A stretch of DNA of 64,000 bases from Chitinophaga sp. CF418 (GCF_900142925.1 NZ_FRCN01000001.1:372001-436000), one strand, 5' to 3'; counted from the first letter of the stretch, positions 16,255 through 25,991 are shown. A program made the numbers and translations. Notes: a model not told the origin generated them from the sequence alone.

Positions 16255-17532
16255 ATGCATACATCCAGAAAGTCTGCAATTGGCTTTATTTTTATTACTT
16301 TATTGATTGACATCATGGGATGGGGATTGATTATCCCTGTTATGGCTGACCTGATTGCCCAGCTAAAAGGCATATCAGTGAACGAAGCCAGTCCCTATGG
16401 CGCGTTGTTGTTATCCGTTTTTGCTATCACGCAATTTATTTTTGCACCAGTAGTAGGTAATCTGAGTGACAGGTTTGGTCGCCGCCCCATCTTACTGTTT
16501 TCCCTGCTGGGCTTCGGTATTGACTACATTATTCTGGCACTGGCCCCAACTTATGGCTGGCTGTTCATAGGACGTGTCATCGCCGGTATGACAGGCGCCA
16601 GCTTTACCACTGCCACGGCCTATATTGCTGATGTTAGCCCGGATGAAGCATCAAGAGCAAAGAATTTCGGTATGATCGGCGCTGCTTTCGGTCTTGGCTT
16701 TGTGCTCGGGCCCGCTCTCGGCGCATTACTGGCTACCTGGGGTATCAGGGCGCCATTCTACGCTGCTGCCTGCCTCTGTTTGCTGAACTGCTTATATGGC
16801 CTCTTCATATTACCGGAATCACTGAGTAAAGAGAACCGCCGTCCATTTGAATGGAAACGTGCAAATCCTTTCGGATCGCTGAAATTCCTCACGCAACATC
16901 CTGAGATCGGCGGACTGGCCGTCAGCTTTTTCCTTATCTACCTGGGTGCTCAGTCAGTACAGGGTAACTGGAACTTCTTTACCATCTACCGTTTTCACTG
17001 GAGTGAGAAAATGGTAGGTATCTCCCTCGCTGTAGTGGGTGTACTGGTAGGAGCCGTACAGGCAGGACTGACCAGGGTGCTCATCCCCAGGATCGGCAAT
17101 GAAAAAAGTATCTATCTTGGTCTTTCTCTTTATACACTGGGATTGGTCCTCTTTGCCTTCGCTACACAGGGTTGGATGATGTTTGCATTCCTGATTCCTT
17201 ACTGCCTGGGCGGTATCTGCGGTCCGTCTATACAATCCGTTATTTCCGGACATGTGCCGCGTAATCAGCAGGGCGAATTACAGGGCGCTCTTACCGGTCT
17301 GATGAGTCTGACAACTATTATAGGTCCACTGATCATGAACAGCACATTCAGTTATTTCACAACAGATAAAGCACCGTTTCACTTCCCTGGAATACACTTC
17401 TTAATTGGGGCTGTGTGTATGCTGCTCAGTATCATTATCACCTACAAGGTATTGACACGTGAAAAGAAAGAGAGCCCTGAGCTGAGGAATGTGATTGCCG
17501 GTAAAGATCTGACAGATGTGCCGATGCATTGA
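16255..17532 (+). CDS. MFS transporter, TetA-like (TCR/Tet family)
   Basis: 425 residues with 12 predicted membrane helices. The first helix carries LLIDIMGWGLIIPVM, typical of TetA-type drug:H+ antiporters, and motif A GNLSDRFGRRP spans residues 68-78 between helices 2 and 3. AFGLGFVLGPALGALLATWG in helix 5 matches antiporter motif C. It would export a hydrophobic compound across the inner membrane. There is no adjacent TetR repressor. Intrinsic Bacteroidota members are common, so tetracycline resistance should not be assumed. Confidence 0.92.
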   Translation: MHTSRKSAIGFIFITLLIDIMGWGLIIPVMADLIAQLKGISVNEASPYGALLLSVFAITQFIFAPVVGNLSDRFGRRPILLFSLLGFGIDYIILALAPTYGWLFIGRVIAGMTGASFTTATAYIADVSPDEASRAKNFGMIGAAFGLGFVLGPALGALLATWGIRAPFYAAACLCLLNCLYGLFILPESLSKENRRPFEWKRANPFGSLKFLTQHPEIGGLAVSFFLIYLGAQSVQGNWNFFTIYRFHWSEKMVGISLAVVGVLVGAVQAGLTRVLIPRIGNEKSIYLGLSLYTLGLVLFAFATQGWMMFAFLIPYCLGGICGPSIQSVISGHVPRNQQGELQGALTGLMSLTTIIGPLIMNSTFSYFTTDKAPFHFPGIHFLIGAVCMLLSIIITYKVLTREKKESPELRNVIAGKDLTDVPMH

Positions 17533-17551
17533 TGAATATTTATTGCGCAAT

Positions 17552-17583
17552 AAAAAAGGACGGAATTATCCGTCCTTTTTTAT
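17552..17583 (+). terminator. Terminator after the MFS gene
   Basis: A 13-bp stem (17552-17564 with 17569-17581) around a short ATTA-type loop, ending in a T-run. The A-tract on the other side lets it also serve the convergent small gene. Confidence 0.9.
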
Positions 17584-17599
17584 AAAATTTATAAGTAAA

Positions 17600-17788
17600 T
17601 TATCTGGCTCTCTTAATAATACTGTTGAGCTCTGCCATAAAGTTATCGGCGTCCTTTTGTGAGCGTATAACTTTTGACAAACCATCAATACGTTGAGGCC
17701 TGCTCTTTTGAACAGTTACAGCATCAGCTATTTTCCCTTTTGCGAGTTTTTTATACTGATCTATTTTTTTCTGTATTTTCTGATTCAT
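17600..17788 (-). CDS. Small basic protein, partner of the DUF6934 gene
   Basis: 62 residues, highly charged and basic, predicted mostly helical (KKIDQYKKLAKGKIADA, LSKVIRSQKDADNFMAELNS). It lies 44 bases downstream of the DUF6934 gene on the same strand. A TATATTTG -7 element at 17793-17800 (minus) would allow its own nearly leaderless transcript. Size, basicity and pairing resemble a toxin-antitoxin or protein-partner module, but no family is recognised. Confidence 0.65.
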   Translation of the reverse strand: MNQKIQKKIDQYKKLAKGKIADAVTVQKSRPQRIDGLSKVIRSQKDADNFMAELNSIIKRAR

Positions 17789-17832
17789 AATACAAATATA
17801 ATCAAATAATTAGTAAAATTTTATTCACTGGT

Positions 17833-18372
17833 CTATTTAAGATGGAACATATAATATCTGTAAAGATCATGTCTTGTGCGTTCATAATCAAACTGTTCCG
17901 ACTTAGGTTTAGATAGTAAATTTCCATCAGCATCAAGTTCATAATTCCCGTCTCTGAACACTCTGACGTACCAGTCCACTCCTATTATAACAAAAAACTC
18001 ACTTAAATAAACACGATTTGACTTTACCATAAGATGATACAAAGTAGCCCTAAGATCATCAGAGCCATCTATTCCCAAAATTAATTCAGGGTTTTCCTGT
18101 AAGAAGGTTAACCCATGAAATAAAACGGTTGAAAATACTTTACCTATATTCTCATGCCGCAGACGTATATCGTCACTGAACTCTCCTTGGCCGTCAGATG
18201 GGCCAAAACCAAGATTATATACACCGGGCAAATAAGGATCAGGATGTGGATCAATTTTTACTATTATTGGTACAATTGAGCCATCGATTTGAGGCGAATT
18301 AAAAGTCATCATAGAGAAATCACTTTCCATAAATGTAGGCTCAAAAGTTTCTTCAAAATTTATCGTAATCAT
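17833..18372 (-). CDS. DUF6934 family protein
   Basis: 179 residues from the ATG giving MITINFEETF; the frame opens 7 codons earlier. Features that recall DUF6934 are YNLGFGPSDGQGEFSD, KVFSTVLFHGLTFLQENP, and DDLRATLYHLMVKSNRVYLSE followed by a C-terminal Tyr/Arg-rich tail. The function of this Bacteroidota family is not established. It is followed by a 62-residue basic protein; the pair is the most system-like small unit in this region. Assignment is from memory of the family pattern. Confidence 0.65.
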   Translation of the reverse strand: MITINFEETFEPTFMESDFSMMTFNSPQIDGSIVPIIVKIDPHPDPYLPGVYNLGFGPSDGQGEFSDDIRLRHENIGKVFSTVLFHGLTFLQENPELILGIDGSDDLRATLYHLMVKSNRVYLSEFFVIIGVDWYVRVFRDGNYELDADGNLLSKPKSEQFDYERTRHDLYRYYMFHLK

Positions 18373-18588
18373 TATTCTTGTTTGACAATGCAATTATTCA
18401 TTCACAGGTACCTGCGAAAAGCTGGCGTTATCTATGTTGCAGATCTCAACATAATGTCACATCGTTAAATCAAATATTGAAGAATCTCAGACTACTATTT
18501 ATATTTTATTTTAAGCCTCCTTATAATCCCGTCTTATTAACTACCTTCACATCTCACATTATACCCTATACGATATATTATTACCGCT

Positions 18589-19419
18589 ATGCGATCCATC
18601 GCCTGCATCCTCAGTTTGCTGACAATCATATCGTGTCAGCCAAATAATAAAAGCGCCGATCCGGCAACAACACAACTTATTTTTAAAGACAGTCTCGGAC
18701 ATACTCTGTACGCCTCAGAGCTTGCAGACGCTACCGGACAGGTAAACTATGAAACAAAAATGGAAACATCCATCGATGAAAAAGCAGTTAGCCTACATCA
18801 GGCCGCGAGGCAAGCCGGAGAAGCCGGAAAATATGATGAAGCCATTTCCCAGCTTACACAAGCTATCCAGATGGCTCCAACATGGGCATATCCTCCCTAT
18901 GATCTTGCATTCACATATCTCCTAAAAGGAGATGCCGAAAATGCGTTGAAGTTTTATAAAAAAGCAGATGAACTGGTACCCAAAGGATTTTTCACCACAA
19001 AGACCGCAATATATGCACTTGAAGGAGAAAAGTCAGGCAGATTCCCTGAAGGACTCTATACTGCTTATATGCAGATAGAATGGGCTAAAGATGAAGCCCA
19101 AAAAATAGAAATTGCAAAATTAATAACAGAAAAAGTACCTGGCTTCGCCCCCGCGTGGAAAGAATTGGCTTCATTATTAACAGACAACTCCCAACGCTTA
19201 GCTGCTATAGAACAGGGACTTTCAAAATCACCTGATGCTGAGACCAAAGGAATCCTGCTGATCAATAAGGCAATAATCCTGAACGATAAAGGTGAGAAAG
19301 AAGCAGCCAGACAATTATTAGGTAATCTTATTTTTTCTCCGGATGCCACTACAGCCAATATTGAACTTGCTAAATTCACCCTCAAGTCCATCACAACATC
19401 AACAGACACGCCTTCATAG
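18589..19419 (+). CDS. Tetratricopeptide-repeat lipoprotein
   Basis: 276 residues with a lipoprotein signal (hydrophobic 4-15, lipobox IISC, Cys16) followed by TPR units, clearest at about residues 65-135 (AGKYDEAISQLTQAIQMAPT, then DLAFTYLLKGDAENALKFYKKADELVP). It probably sits at the inner face of the outer membrane or periplasmic side as a protein-interaction scaffold. It is a single gene with its own terminator. No enzymatic motif. Confidence 0.88.
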   Translation: MRSIACILSLLTIISCQPNNKSADPATTQLIFKDSLGHTLYASELADATGQVNYETKMETSIDEKAVSLHQAARQAGEAGKYDEAISQLTQAIQMAPTWAYPPYDLAFTYLLKGDAENALKFYKKADELVPKGFFTTKTAIYALEGEKSGRFPEGLYTAYMQIEWAKDEAQKIEIAKLITEKVPGFAPAWKELASLLTDNSQRLAAIEQGLSKSPDAETKGILLINKAIILNDKGEKEAARQLLGNLIFSPDATTANIELAKFTLKSITTSTDTPS

Positions 19420-19442
19420 AAAAATCTTCTGCATACAACATG

Positions 19443-19474
19443 AAAACGTCTCATCTACCGATGGGACGTTTTTT
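19443..19474 (+). terminator. Terminator after the TPR lipoprotein
   Basis: AAAACGTCTCATC (19443-19455) and GATGGGACGTTTT (19460-19472) with loop TACC and a T-run. Confidence 0.9.
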
Positions 19475-19644
19475 ATTTCCCTCAACAGCAAAGCCTCATT
19501 AAAAGCCGCTCCGGTATCGAAAACATCCCCCCCTTTTGATAACAGACAATCAGCCGGCACATTATACAACCGGAACATATTGTAACATTCTGTTATAATA
19601 AACGTTATACCCACGTAAAGCAGGAACAAATAAATCCATTTCAT

Positions 19645-20129
19645 TTCAGTTGATTTTGAGGTTTATTAATACGCTGCACCGTTATCCATGACGCACAATG
19701 CAATGTTAAGAAAGATCTCAATGTGGTTTTAAACGATGTATACGAAAGCCCTTAATCCTGACATAAAGGCCCTTAATCCCGTGATAAGACCCTTTCGTCA
19801 TTTGCAGTAAAGCCGGTTACGTCTTTCATATAGCCAGTATATGAGTTGCATATGATCAGGATATCCTTACGTTCTTCTTCCGTTAAAAACGGAGGAAAAA
19901 CGGAGGAAGAACGGAGGAAGAACGGAGGATAATGCTGGTCATATGCACGTTGTATACAACATGCATACAGGGCTGAAAATCCTCTCCCGGGAGGCATATT
20001 TTTAACATCAAGCCAGGATCAAACTTGCAAGCCATATAGCAGCTTTATTTATTTTTTACTATTTTCAAACCATCCGCCGTAGGCGGGCTGCCAACCAAAA
20101 TCTGTATTCCAAGCCACCCTCTTGCATCA
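19645..20129. other. Intergenic region with several short repeats
   Basis: 485 bases without a supported gene. Contents: GCCCTTAATCC at 19748 and 19769 (21-base period), the four-copy 11-bp repeat at 19889-19932, and a GC palindrome CCGCC-GTA-GGCGG at 20074-20086. Confidence 0.6.
19889..19932 (+). repeat. 11-bp purine-rich tandem repeat, four copies
   Basis: ACGGAGGA-type units begin at 19889, 19900, 19911 and 19922, an exact 11-base period (ACGGAGGAAGA). A reverse-complement partial copy (TTCTTCCGTT) precedes it at about 19875, so the 5' part could fold. Confidence 0.75.
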
Positions 20130-21773
20130 ATGAAGCATTTAAAGTATTTACTAATAACCGGAATCTTCCTATTCTCCAGTCTGTATGCTCATCCTAACGG
20201 CAAGCCTTACTGTGATTCCCTCATCAAAAGAGGCATAGATTCTATGTTTGCCAAAAAGTTCGCTCCGGCTATTACCCTGCTCACAGAAGCACAGCACCTT
20301 TCTACCGAAAACCACTGGCAGAAGCAATTATTCCTGGCCACTAACAATATCGGCCTGACCTACTATTTCATGCTGGACTATGGCGAGGCCTTACGGAACT
20401 TCTTCAGCGCATACAACATCGCCATGAAGGAAAAGGATGCCACATTGGAAATGACGGTCCTGAACAATATCGCCATCCTCTACTCCAAGGAAAAAAACTT
20501 CGATAAAGCCGAAGAATACTTTCTGAAGGCCTACGACATCGCCAAAGAAAAAAACGATAAGATCAGGATTGGTATTTACGCCTTAAACCTGGGTATTGTA
20601 CACAATGAAACGCATAAGCTGGAAAAAGCCCGGGATTACCTCCGGGAAGCGACGGCTTACCTGCAGAATGATGCCCGGAGATTGCTGGGCGCACAATACT
20701 CCTATGCCCAGAACCAATTCCAGGAGGGCAATACCACCGAAGCTGACCACCTGGCCACAAAGCTGCTCAAAACAGCCCGCGATTCAGGTTACCGGGATGA
20801 ACAGATTACCATCAATACCCTGCTGGCCTCGGTGAAACTGAAGGAGAATAACCTGGACCAGGCCATTTTCTTTGCCACCGAAGCCCTGGCCCGATCTCCC
20901 AACCTCGAAGAAAAGATTGAGGCCTACCAGACATTGTCTGACATCCACTTTAAGAGCCACGCCTATGCCCTGGCGCTGGCCGATAAAGACTCTGTATTGC
21001 GTTTCCGGGATTCTATCAATATCATCAAGAACGGTCAGCAATTTGAAAACAGTAAGCTGAAATTTGAGCTGCTGAACTCAAAACATACCCTTTCCCTGAA
21101 TGAGGCCCAGCTCACCAGCCAGCGCCGCTTACTGTATACGGCCCTGGCCTTTATTGCCATTATCATCGCTTTTTTTATCTGGCTGATACGTATCAAAGCG
21201 GTGGAAAACCGTCAGAAAGCAGTGATCGCTGAACGAAGCCACAAGATCATGGCCCTGGAATTTGAAAATGAAAAGAGCCAGAAGCTACTGCTGGAAGAAC
21301 AATTGAAAGAGAAAGAAACCGCCGCCCTTCTGGAACAGGAAAGGCTGAAAAACGAGATCGAGATCCGGAACCGCAAGCTGTCTGCCAAAGCCTTATACCT
21401 CTCCGGCAGAAATGAGCTGATCGACGAGATCATCACCACCCTTTCCAAAATGCCTGATTTAAGTAAGGATAGTACGAGGCATATTTCCCAGCTCAAAAGT
21501 TACCTGCGGACCGACGATGAATGGGACGACTTTAGCACCCATTTCCAGGAAGTGAACCAGGGATTCCTGAACGCCCTCCGTCAGAACCATCCCAACCTGA
21601 CCTCAAACGACGTCCGCTTCCTGTCGTACATATACATGAACCTGAATACAAAGGAAATTGCGTCGCTGCTGAACATCACTCCCGAAGGTTGCCGTAAACG
21701 GAAGGAACGTATTACCAAAAAGATGCAATTACCTGATAATACCTCACTTTTTGAGTATTTATCAGGGCTATAG
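20130..21773 (+). CDS. TPR-containing membrane-anchored regulator with LuxR-like HTH
   Basis: 547 residues: signal peptide (1-20), periplasmic TPR repeats (about 30-290), one transmembrane helix (333-354), a cytoplasmic coiled coil (about 355-420), and a C-terminal LuxR-like helix-turn-helix (485-535; NDVRFLSYIYMNLNTKEIAS, then ITPEGCRKRKERITKK). This layout lets an envelope event act on DNA binding without a histidine kinase and is typical of Bacteroidota. It is followed 99 bases later by a secreted T9SS protein gene, a plausible target. Confidence 0.9.
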   Translation: MKHLKYLLITGIFLFSSLYAHPNGKPYCDSLIKRGIDSMFAKKFAPAITLLTEAQHLSTENHWQKQLFLATNNIGLTYYFMLDYGEALRNFFSAYNIAMKEKDATLEMTVLNNIAILYSKEKNFDKAEEYFLKAYDIAKEKNDKIRIGIYALNLGIVHNETHKLEKARDYLREATAYLQNDARRLLGAQYSYAQNQFQEGNTTEADHLATKLLKTARDSGYRDEQITINTLLASVKLKENNLDQAIFFATEALARSPNLEEKIEAYQTLSDIHFKSHAYALALADKDSVLRFRDSINIIKNGQQFENSKLKFELLNSKHTLSLNEAQLTSQRRLLYTALAFIAIIIAFFIWLIRIKAVENRQKAVIAERSHKIMALEFENEKSQKLLLEEQLKEKETAALLEQERLKNEIEIRNRKLSAKALYLSGRNELIDEIITTLSKMPDLSKDSTRHISQLKSYLRTDDEWDDFSTHFQEVNQGFLNALRQNHPNLTSNDVRFLSYIYMNLNTKEIASLLNITPEGCRKRKERITKKMQLPDNTSLFEYLSGL

Positions 21774-21872
21774 GACAAATTTCACACTTTGTCCGGGCCT
21801 TGTCCTGTTAATTACATATGCGTTTTGGGAGAAGCGGGGTACTTTCACACAGCACCCAATCGACCAAAATAC

Positions 21873-24494
21873 ATGAGAAAATTTTTACTCTTCAACTTAT
21901 TATTCTTACTGTTTTTTTCAGCCAATGCCCAGCAGTTTTCCTATGAAGCTACCGGCGACCATGGGAAGCTATGGAACGTTATACAAGATCCCTCAGTACC
22001 GGAAAGACTATATGCTATCAGCCTGATCAACCATATCATGGTCTCCAATGACCGGGGCAATAGCTGGGAGATCTTTTATTCCTTTGAGAACAGTGCTACC
22101 CAGATAACATCATTCAAACTATTGCCTGGCAACAAATCATTTGCTTTCGCTGCCAGAGCCCCCGATATGTCAATGAGTGGCCTGTATGTAGTCGATCTGG
22201 AAACCAAAGCTACCATCAGGCACTATATTACACCGGATCACTACCTCGGTGCATGGGTAGTATCCTACGATATTTATGATCCGCAAGGAATGATAGCTGT
22301 TATCAATACCCAGTACATGGACGGCTTTACCCCGTTCACGGAAGTCTATTTTACCAAAGACGGCGGTGAAAATATGTCTGGCATCTATTATAGCAGGGAG
22401 AACGCCAGCGTCCATATCAATAGCTCCTTCCTTCACCCTGACGATCCTAAAAAGATCTATCTCGCCAGAAGTCTCGGTTCCGAGGGAGTGAACGGAGGAC
22501 TGTTCATTTCTTCAGATGAAGGCAATACCTGGCGGGAAGAACTGGCCGGCAAGGGATCATTCTCCGCCTTTGCCTTTAATCCTAAAGATCATAAAGAGTT
22601 CTTTATCGGTTCATCTATCAATTTTGGTGTAGGCCCGGAAGCGCTTTTTCATACCCTGGATAGTGGCAAAACTTTTGAACAGGTGCCGGTAACCTTTACC
22701 GACCAGACACTGGACAATATCGTTCAGATTGTATACGATCCGGGCAATAACAGGAACCTCTGGATAACAGATGAGAATGAGATACTGAAAAGCACCGATG
22801 GAGGTGCACACTGGACGTCTACCACCTTTCAACCCAGATCAACGGTATATTACTATGGCACTTCCCTGCTCATCAACCCAAAGAACAGCAATGACCTGCT
22901 GGTCTTTTCAGATGCCTGGCCGCAGCATAGTACCGATGGAGGGAAAACTTTCACCCAGCTCAAACTGCCTTTCTGCGTAGCTTCATCAGTAGCGCTGGGC
23001 AGCAATGGCAACAACCAGCAGTTATATTATTCCGTACTGGGCGGGTATATCTCTAAAAACCTTACCACCAGCAAATCAACCGCGTACAATATTCAGGCGT
23101 ACGACATGGTAAATGTGCGCGAAATGCAGGTCATACCAGATACGACCGTACCGGGGCGCATCTTCCTGTTCAGGGCCAGTGACGGATTCTTTAATGCTGC
23201 CGAACTGTTTTATAGCGATGACCTGGGCGCTACACTCAATCAGTTGCCTTCCGACCAGTTTGCAACAGGCCTGGGATTCATTCAGCGGGACCCTAATAGT
23301 AAAGATCGTTACTGGATCTCTTATTCCTATTACTCGTCCTTCTCTACCCTTTTCCGGGTCGATTTCAGTGATGCAGCCAATCCCGAAGCCATATCTGTGC
23401 CCGTTACATTCAATGGTCTAATGACAGCCGCCTTCGTCCCTAATGGCAACAGCGGACAAACCGTCTGCATCGCTGCAGGCAGCAAGGTATATCTCTCACA
23501 GGATGGAGGCGTGACCTGGGGGGAAAAGTCCCAGGGACTGGATCTGGAAGATTATGATATGATCTGGGACCTGAAAGCCAATCCTTTCGATGAAAAAGCA
23601 ATGGCCGTCGCAACAACACGGGGTATCTATCAGACTACAGACGGTGGCGATCAATGGACATTATCATTATCTGATGCCGACATGAGAAAGGTAACATACT
23701 CGGATGTTGTAAACGGACACATTATTGCCACCTCTTTTTCCAGCAATTTTTCGGATACCCGCCTGGCATTCAGTACCAACAAGGGCGCCAAATGGTCAAA
23801 TGTAACAGCCGATATGCTGGCATACATTTCCTGTACCTCATCCATAGACTTCAAATTTTATGAAGACCATGCAGATATCTATTTTGCAACATCGGATCTG
23901 GGTGTGGTAAAATACCAGCTGAATAATCTCCTGTCTCCTCAACTGCTGTTCCTGACCTCTTTCACCGGCAGTCTGCAGAGAGGTAATGCATTCCTCGAAT
24001 GGAGAACAAGAAATGAAGAAGGGTTATTGCATTACGAACTGGAAAGAAGTACAAACAATAAAGACTTTTCCCTCATCAATACACAACAGGCAACCAATAG
24101 TAACGGTTCTTTCTACTACAAGTACGAAGATCTGGAATTTCCTGCCCTTGCAGCCCAATTTGGTAACGTTTACTACCGCTTAAAGCTGGTAAGTAATGAT
24201 AACAGTTTCGCTTATTCAGACACTGTTAAACTGACCGCGCGCGATATGTACATTTATCCGGTGCCGGCTACCAACGTTATCAATCTGCATGTACAGGGAG
24301 TTACGCAGGCTGCCCAATACAGGATATTACTGGCGGATGTTTCCGGCAGGCAATATTCCATCCAGCAGTACAACATTCCTACGGGTCAGACAACTATCAC
24401 CATGCCTATCACCCGCCTCGCCAGCGGCATGTATATCATGTTGGTAGAAACCCGTCCGGGAGATATAAGGAAGTTCAAGTTTATCAAGCTATAA
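21873..24494 (+). CDS. Secreted BNR/sortilin-like beta-propeller protein with T9SS C-terminal domain
   Basis: About 873 residues from the ATG giving MRKFLLFNLLFLLFFSANAQ, a clear signal peptide; the frame extends 28 codons upstream without signal character. The body holds repeated BNR/Asp-box-like motifs (STDGGAHW, STDGGKTF, SQDGGVTW, TTDGGDQW) of a large beta-propeller. The last about 80 residues are a type IX sorting domain (MYIYPVPATNVINLHVQG to GMYIMLVETRPG). It is likely exported and attached to the cell surface. The ligand or enzymatic activity is unknown. Confidence 0.9.
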   Translation: MRKFLLFNLLFLLFFSANAQQFSYEATGDHGKLWNVIQDPSVPERLYAISLINHIMVSNDRGNSWEIFYSFENSATQITSFKLLPGNKSFAFAARAPDMSMSGLYVVDLETKATIRHYITPDHYLGAWVVSYDIYDPQGMIAVINTQYMDGFTPFTEVYFTKDGGENMSGIYYSRENASVHINSSFLHPDDPKKIYLARSLGSEGVNGGLFISSDEGNTWREELAGKGSFSAFAFNPKDHKEFFIGSSINFGVGPEALFHTLDSGKTFEQVPVTFTDQTLDNIVQIVYDPGNNRNLWITDENEILKSTDGGAHWTSTTFQPRSTVYYYGTSLLINPKNSNDLLVFSDAWPQHSTDGGKTFTQLKLPFCVASSVALGSNGNNQQLYYSVLGGYISKNLTTSKSTAYNIQAYDMVNVREMQVIPDTTVPGRIFLFRASDGFFNAAELFYSDDLGATLNQLPSDQFATGLGFIQRDPNSKDRYWISYSYYSSFSTLFRVDFSDAANPEAISVPVTFNGLMTAAFVPNGNSGQTVCIAAGSKVYLSQDGGVTWGEKSQGLDLEDYDMIWDLKANPFDEKAMAVATTRGIYQTTDGGDQWTLSLSDADMRKVTYSDVVNGHIIATSFSSNFSDTRLAFSTNKGAKWSNVTADMLAYISCTSSIDFKFYEDHADIYFATSDLGVVKYQLNNLLSPQLLFLTSFTGSLQRGNAFLEWRTRNEEGLLHYELERSTNNKDFSLINTQQATNSNGSFYYKYEDLEFPALAAQFGNVYYRLKLVSNDNSFAYSDTVKLTARDMYIYPVPATNVINLHVQGVTQAAQYRILLADVSGRQYSIQQYNIPTGQTTITMPITRLASGMYIMLVETRPGDIRKFKFIKL

Positions 24495-24521
24495 GCTGCC
24501 CTATGTAATCCTGTACCTACG

Positions 24522-24550
24522 AAAAGCGCCCCTGACGGAGCGCTTTTTCT
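24522..24550 (+). terminator. Terminator after the T9SS protein
   Basis: AAAAGCGC (24522-24529) pairs with GCGCTTTT (24540-24547), followed by T-rich sequence. Confidence 0.8.
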
Positions 24551-24615
24551 TTTTCCGCACTCAGCGTATATAAATATGTTTCTCTTTAATCATCCTTCAA
24601 AAAAACATAATATAA

Positions 24616-25023
24616 TTATGCCTTTTTGGAACGCATGGCTTTCACCTGGGCGAGGCTTCTGTCTTTTGAGAATCGCTGGTATTCGTCGGATTCTACTGCA
24701 TAGATCGCCATCCTTCCTTCTGCATCGAAATGAGCCCCCCAGCCATAGCGCTTGGTAAGCGGAGAGGCTCGGAAACAAGCCTGTCCTTTAGAAAAGAACT
24801 GCTCTCTTTCTGCATCAAATTCTTTGGTTTTCAAATGATGTTTTGCAGCGTGGGCATGGAAAAGCACATCGTCGGAAGTAAACTCGTAAGGGTTATCGAT
24901 CAACAATTCAAATTCAATATTGGCAATAGTCTTTTCTCCTCTCATCGGGGGCACTTCAGCAGCGTTTACAGGGCAGTCTTCCGCAACTTCAATGAATGTA
25001 TTGTAATAATTGGTGGTCTTCAT
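24616..25023 (-). CDS. DUF6157 family protein
   Basis: 135 residues matching the DUF6157 pattern: NYYNTFIEVAEDCP at the start, NPYEFTSDDVLFHAHAAK in the middle, FFSKGQACFRASPLTKRYGWG, then a C-terminal segment ending in a basic tail. The family is small, soluble and of unknown function. It stands alone between two convergent or divergent neighbours and has no signal peptide. Confidence 0.8.
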   Translation of the reverse strand: MKTTNYYNTFIEVAEDCPVNAAEVPPMRGEKTIANIEFELLIDNPYEFTSDDVLFHAHAAKHHLKTKEFDAEREQFFSKGQACFRASPLTKRYGWGAHFDAEGRMAIYAVESDEYQRFSKDRSLAQVKAMRSKKA

Positions 25024-25289
25024 CTACATACTTTTTATGGGTCAGGTTGACATTACATTACCTGAAATATAAAAAAATCCTGGCAACTTTAGTTACCAGG
25101 ATCGGAAACTCCTCACAAAAAGTACATATTAGTTATTTAGCATTTCCTTTCTATACCGCTATTCCGTATATACCTTCTCAGGTTCCCTGTTGATAAATCC
25201 AACATCATCCGCCGATAATTGCAGGTTCATGGCTTGTACATGCTGTTATGCCCGGGAAGCGTTACGTGCGCCTGCCATTCCATTTTACA

Positions 25290-25889
25290 TTAATTCAGAT
25301 TTGTAAATACATTCTCCAGATGCTGCCGGTACTGCCCCAGATCTCTCTTTACATCCGCATTCTTTTCTATATCGTGAAAATGCATGCCGGGTAAAGGTTG
25401 CAGTCCGATAAATGCATTCATGCGGTGAAAACCGAACAGTATCCCTTCATCCACACTCGTCTCTTTAAAGAATTCACCAGGCAGCGTAAACGCTTCCTTA
25501 GGCGCATTCCACGAAGTGGTTACCATATACTTTTTACCATGTAGCATTCCACCGGTCCCATAGTTGATGGCAGGATTAGCAGCAGAACGTCCGTCACTGT
25601 GATAGATACCTGTTCCATGCCCTTCTGTGAATACTTTGTCTATGTACTGCTTGAAACCGTGCGGCAGCTGAAACCACCAGATGGGCGTGTGATAGATCAC
25701 CACATCGGCCCATGTATATTTTGCGACCTCTTCTTTGAGATCGTAGTCATGATTGATATTGGTGGTTTTAACTTCAAAACCAGGCGTGTTACGGAAAAAT
25801 TCAGCGGTAGCTGTTGAAATGGTCTCGTTGAACCGGCCACCGGAATGGCCGAACTGCTGACCTCCATTGATGATAAATACCTTTGTCAT
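25290..25889 (-). CDS. mdaB: NADPH:quinone reductase, MdaB type
   Basis: A 199-residue flavodoxin-fold flavoprotein. The first strand is followed by INGGQQFGHSGGRFNETI, the FAD-binding segment of MdaB, and then VIYHTPIWWFQLPHGFKQYIDK. It would reduce quinones by two electrons and so avoid semiquinone stress. A TACTTTTG -7 element lies at 25916-25923 on the minus strand, 27 bases before the ATG. It is divergent from a LysR regulator across about 100 bases, which is probably its control. Confidence 0.9.
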   Translation of the reverse strand: MTKVFIINGGQQFGHSGGRFNETISTATAEFFRNTPGFEVKTTNINHDYDLKEEVAKYTWADVVIYHTPIWWFQLPHGFKQYIDKVFTEGHGTGIYHSDGRSAANPAINYGTGGMLHGKKYMVTTSWNAPKEAFTLPGEFFKETSVDEGILFGFHRMNAFIGLQPLPGMHFHDIEKNADVKRDLGQYRQHLENVFTNLN

Positions 25890-25915
25890 AGTGTGCTATT
25901 TTCTTTTTGACAAGG

Positions 25916-25967
25916 CAAAAGTACCTTCAGTAGCAGTATTATTAAAACAAGTTAAATCATACCTTTG
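25916..25967. promoter_or_regulatory. Divergent promoters of mdaB and lysR
   Basis: TACTTTTG (minus strand, 25923-25916) serves mdaB and TACCTTTG (plus strand, 25960-25967) serves the LysR gene. Because the second puts transcription start at about 25974, the LysR start must be the ATG at 25992, not the ATG at 25965. Confidence 0.6.
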
Positions 25968-25991
25968 TATCAGAATTCTAATAGTACTGAT

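Noticed and set aside
16255..17532. Reading the MFS gene as an acquired tetracycline resistance determinant
   Set aside because: No TetR, no mobile element, and intrinsic TetA-like pumps are common in this phylum.
19414..19644. 76-codon minus-strand frame with a hydrophobic start
   Set aside because: It runs through the terminator of the TPR lipoprotein and has no family; probably a chance frame.
19889..19932. GGAGGA repeats as ribosome binding sites or a CRISPR array
   Set aside because: Period of 11 bases with no spacers and no adjacent start codon; Bacteroidota rarely use Shine-Dalgarno sites.
25965..25991. Earlier ATG as the LysR start
   Set aside because: It lies inside the -7 promoter element, upstream of the expected transcription start.
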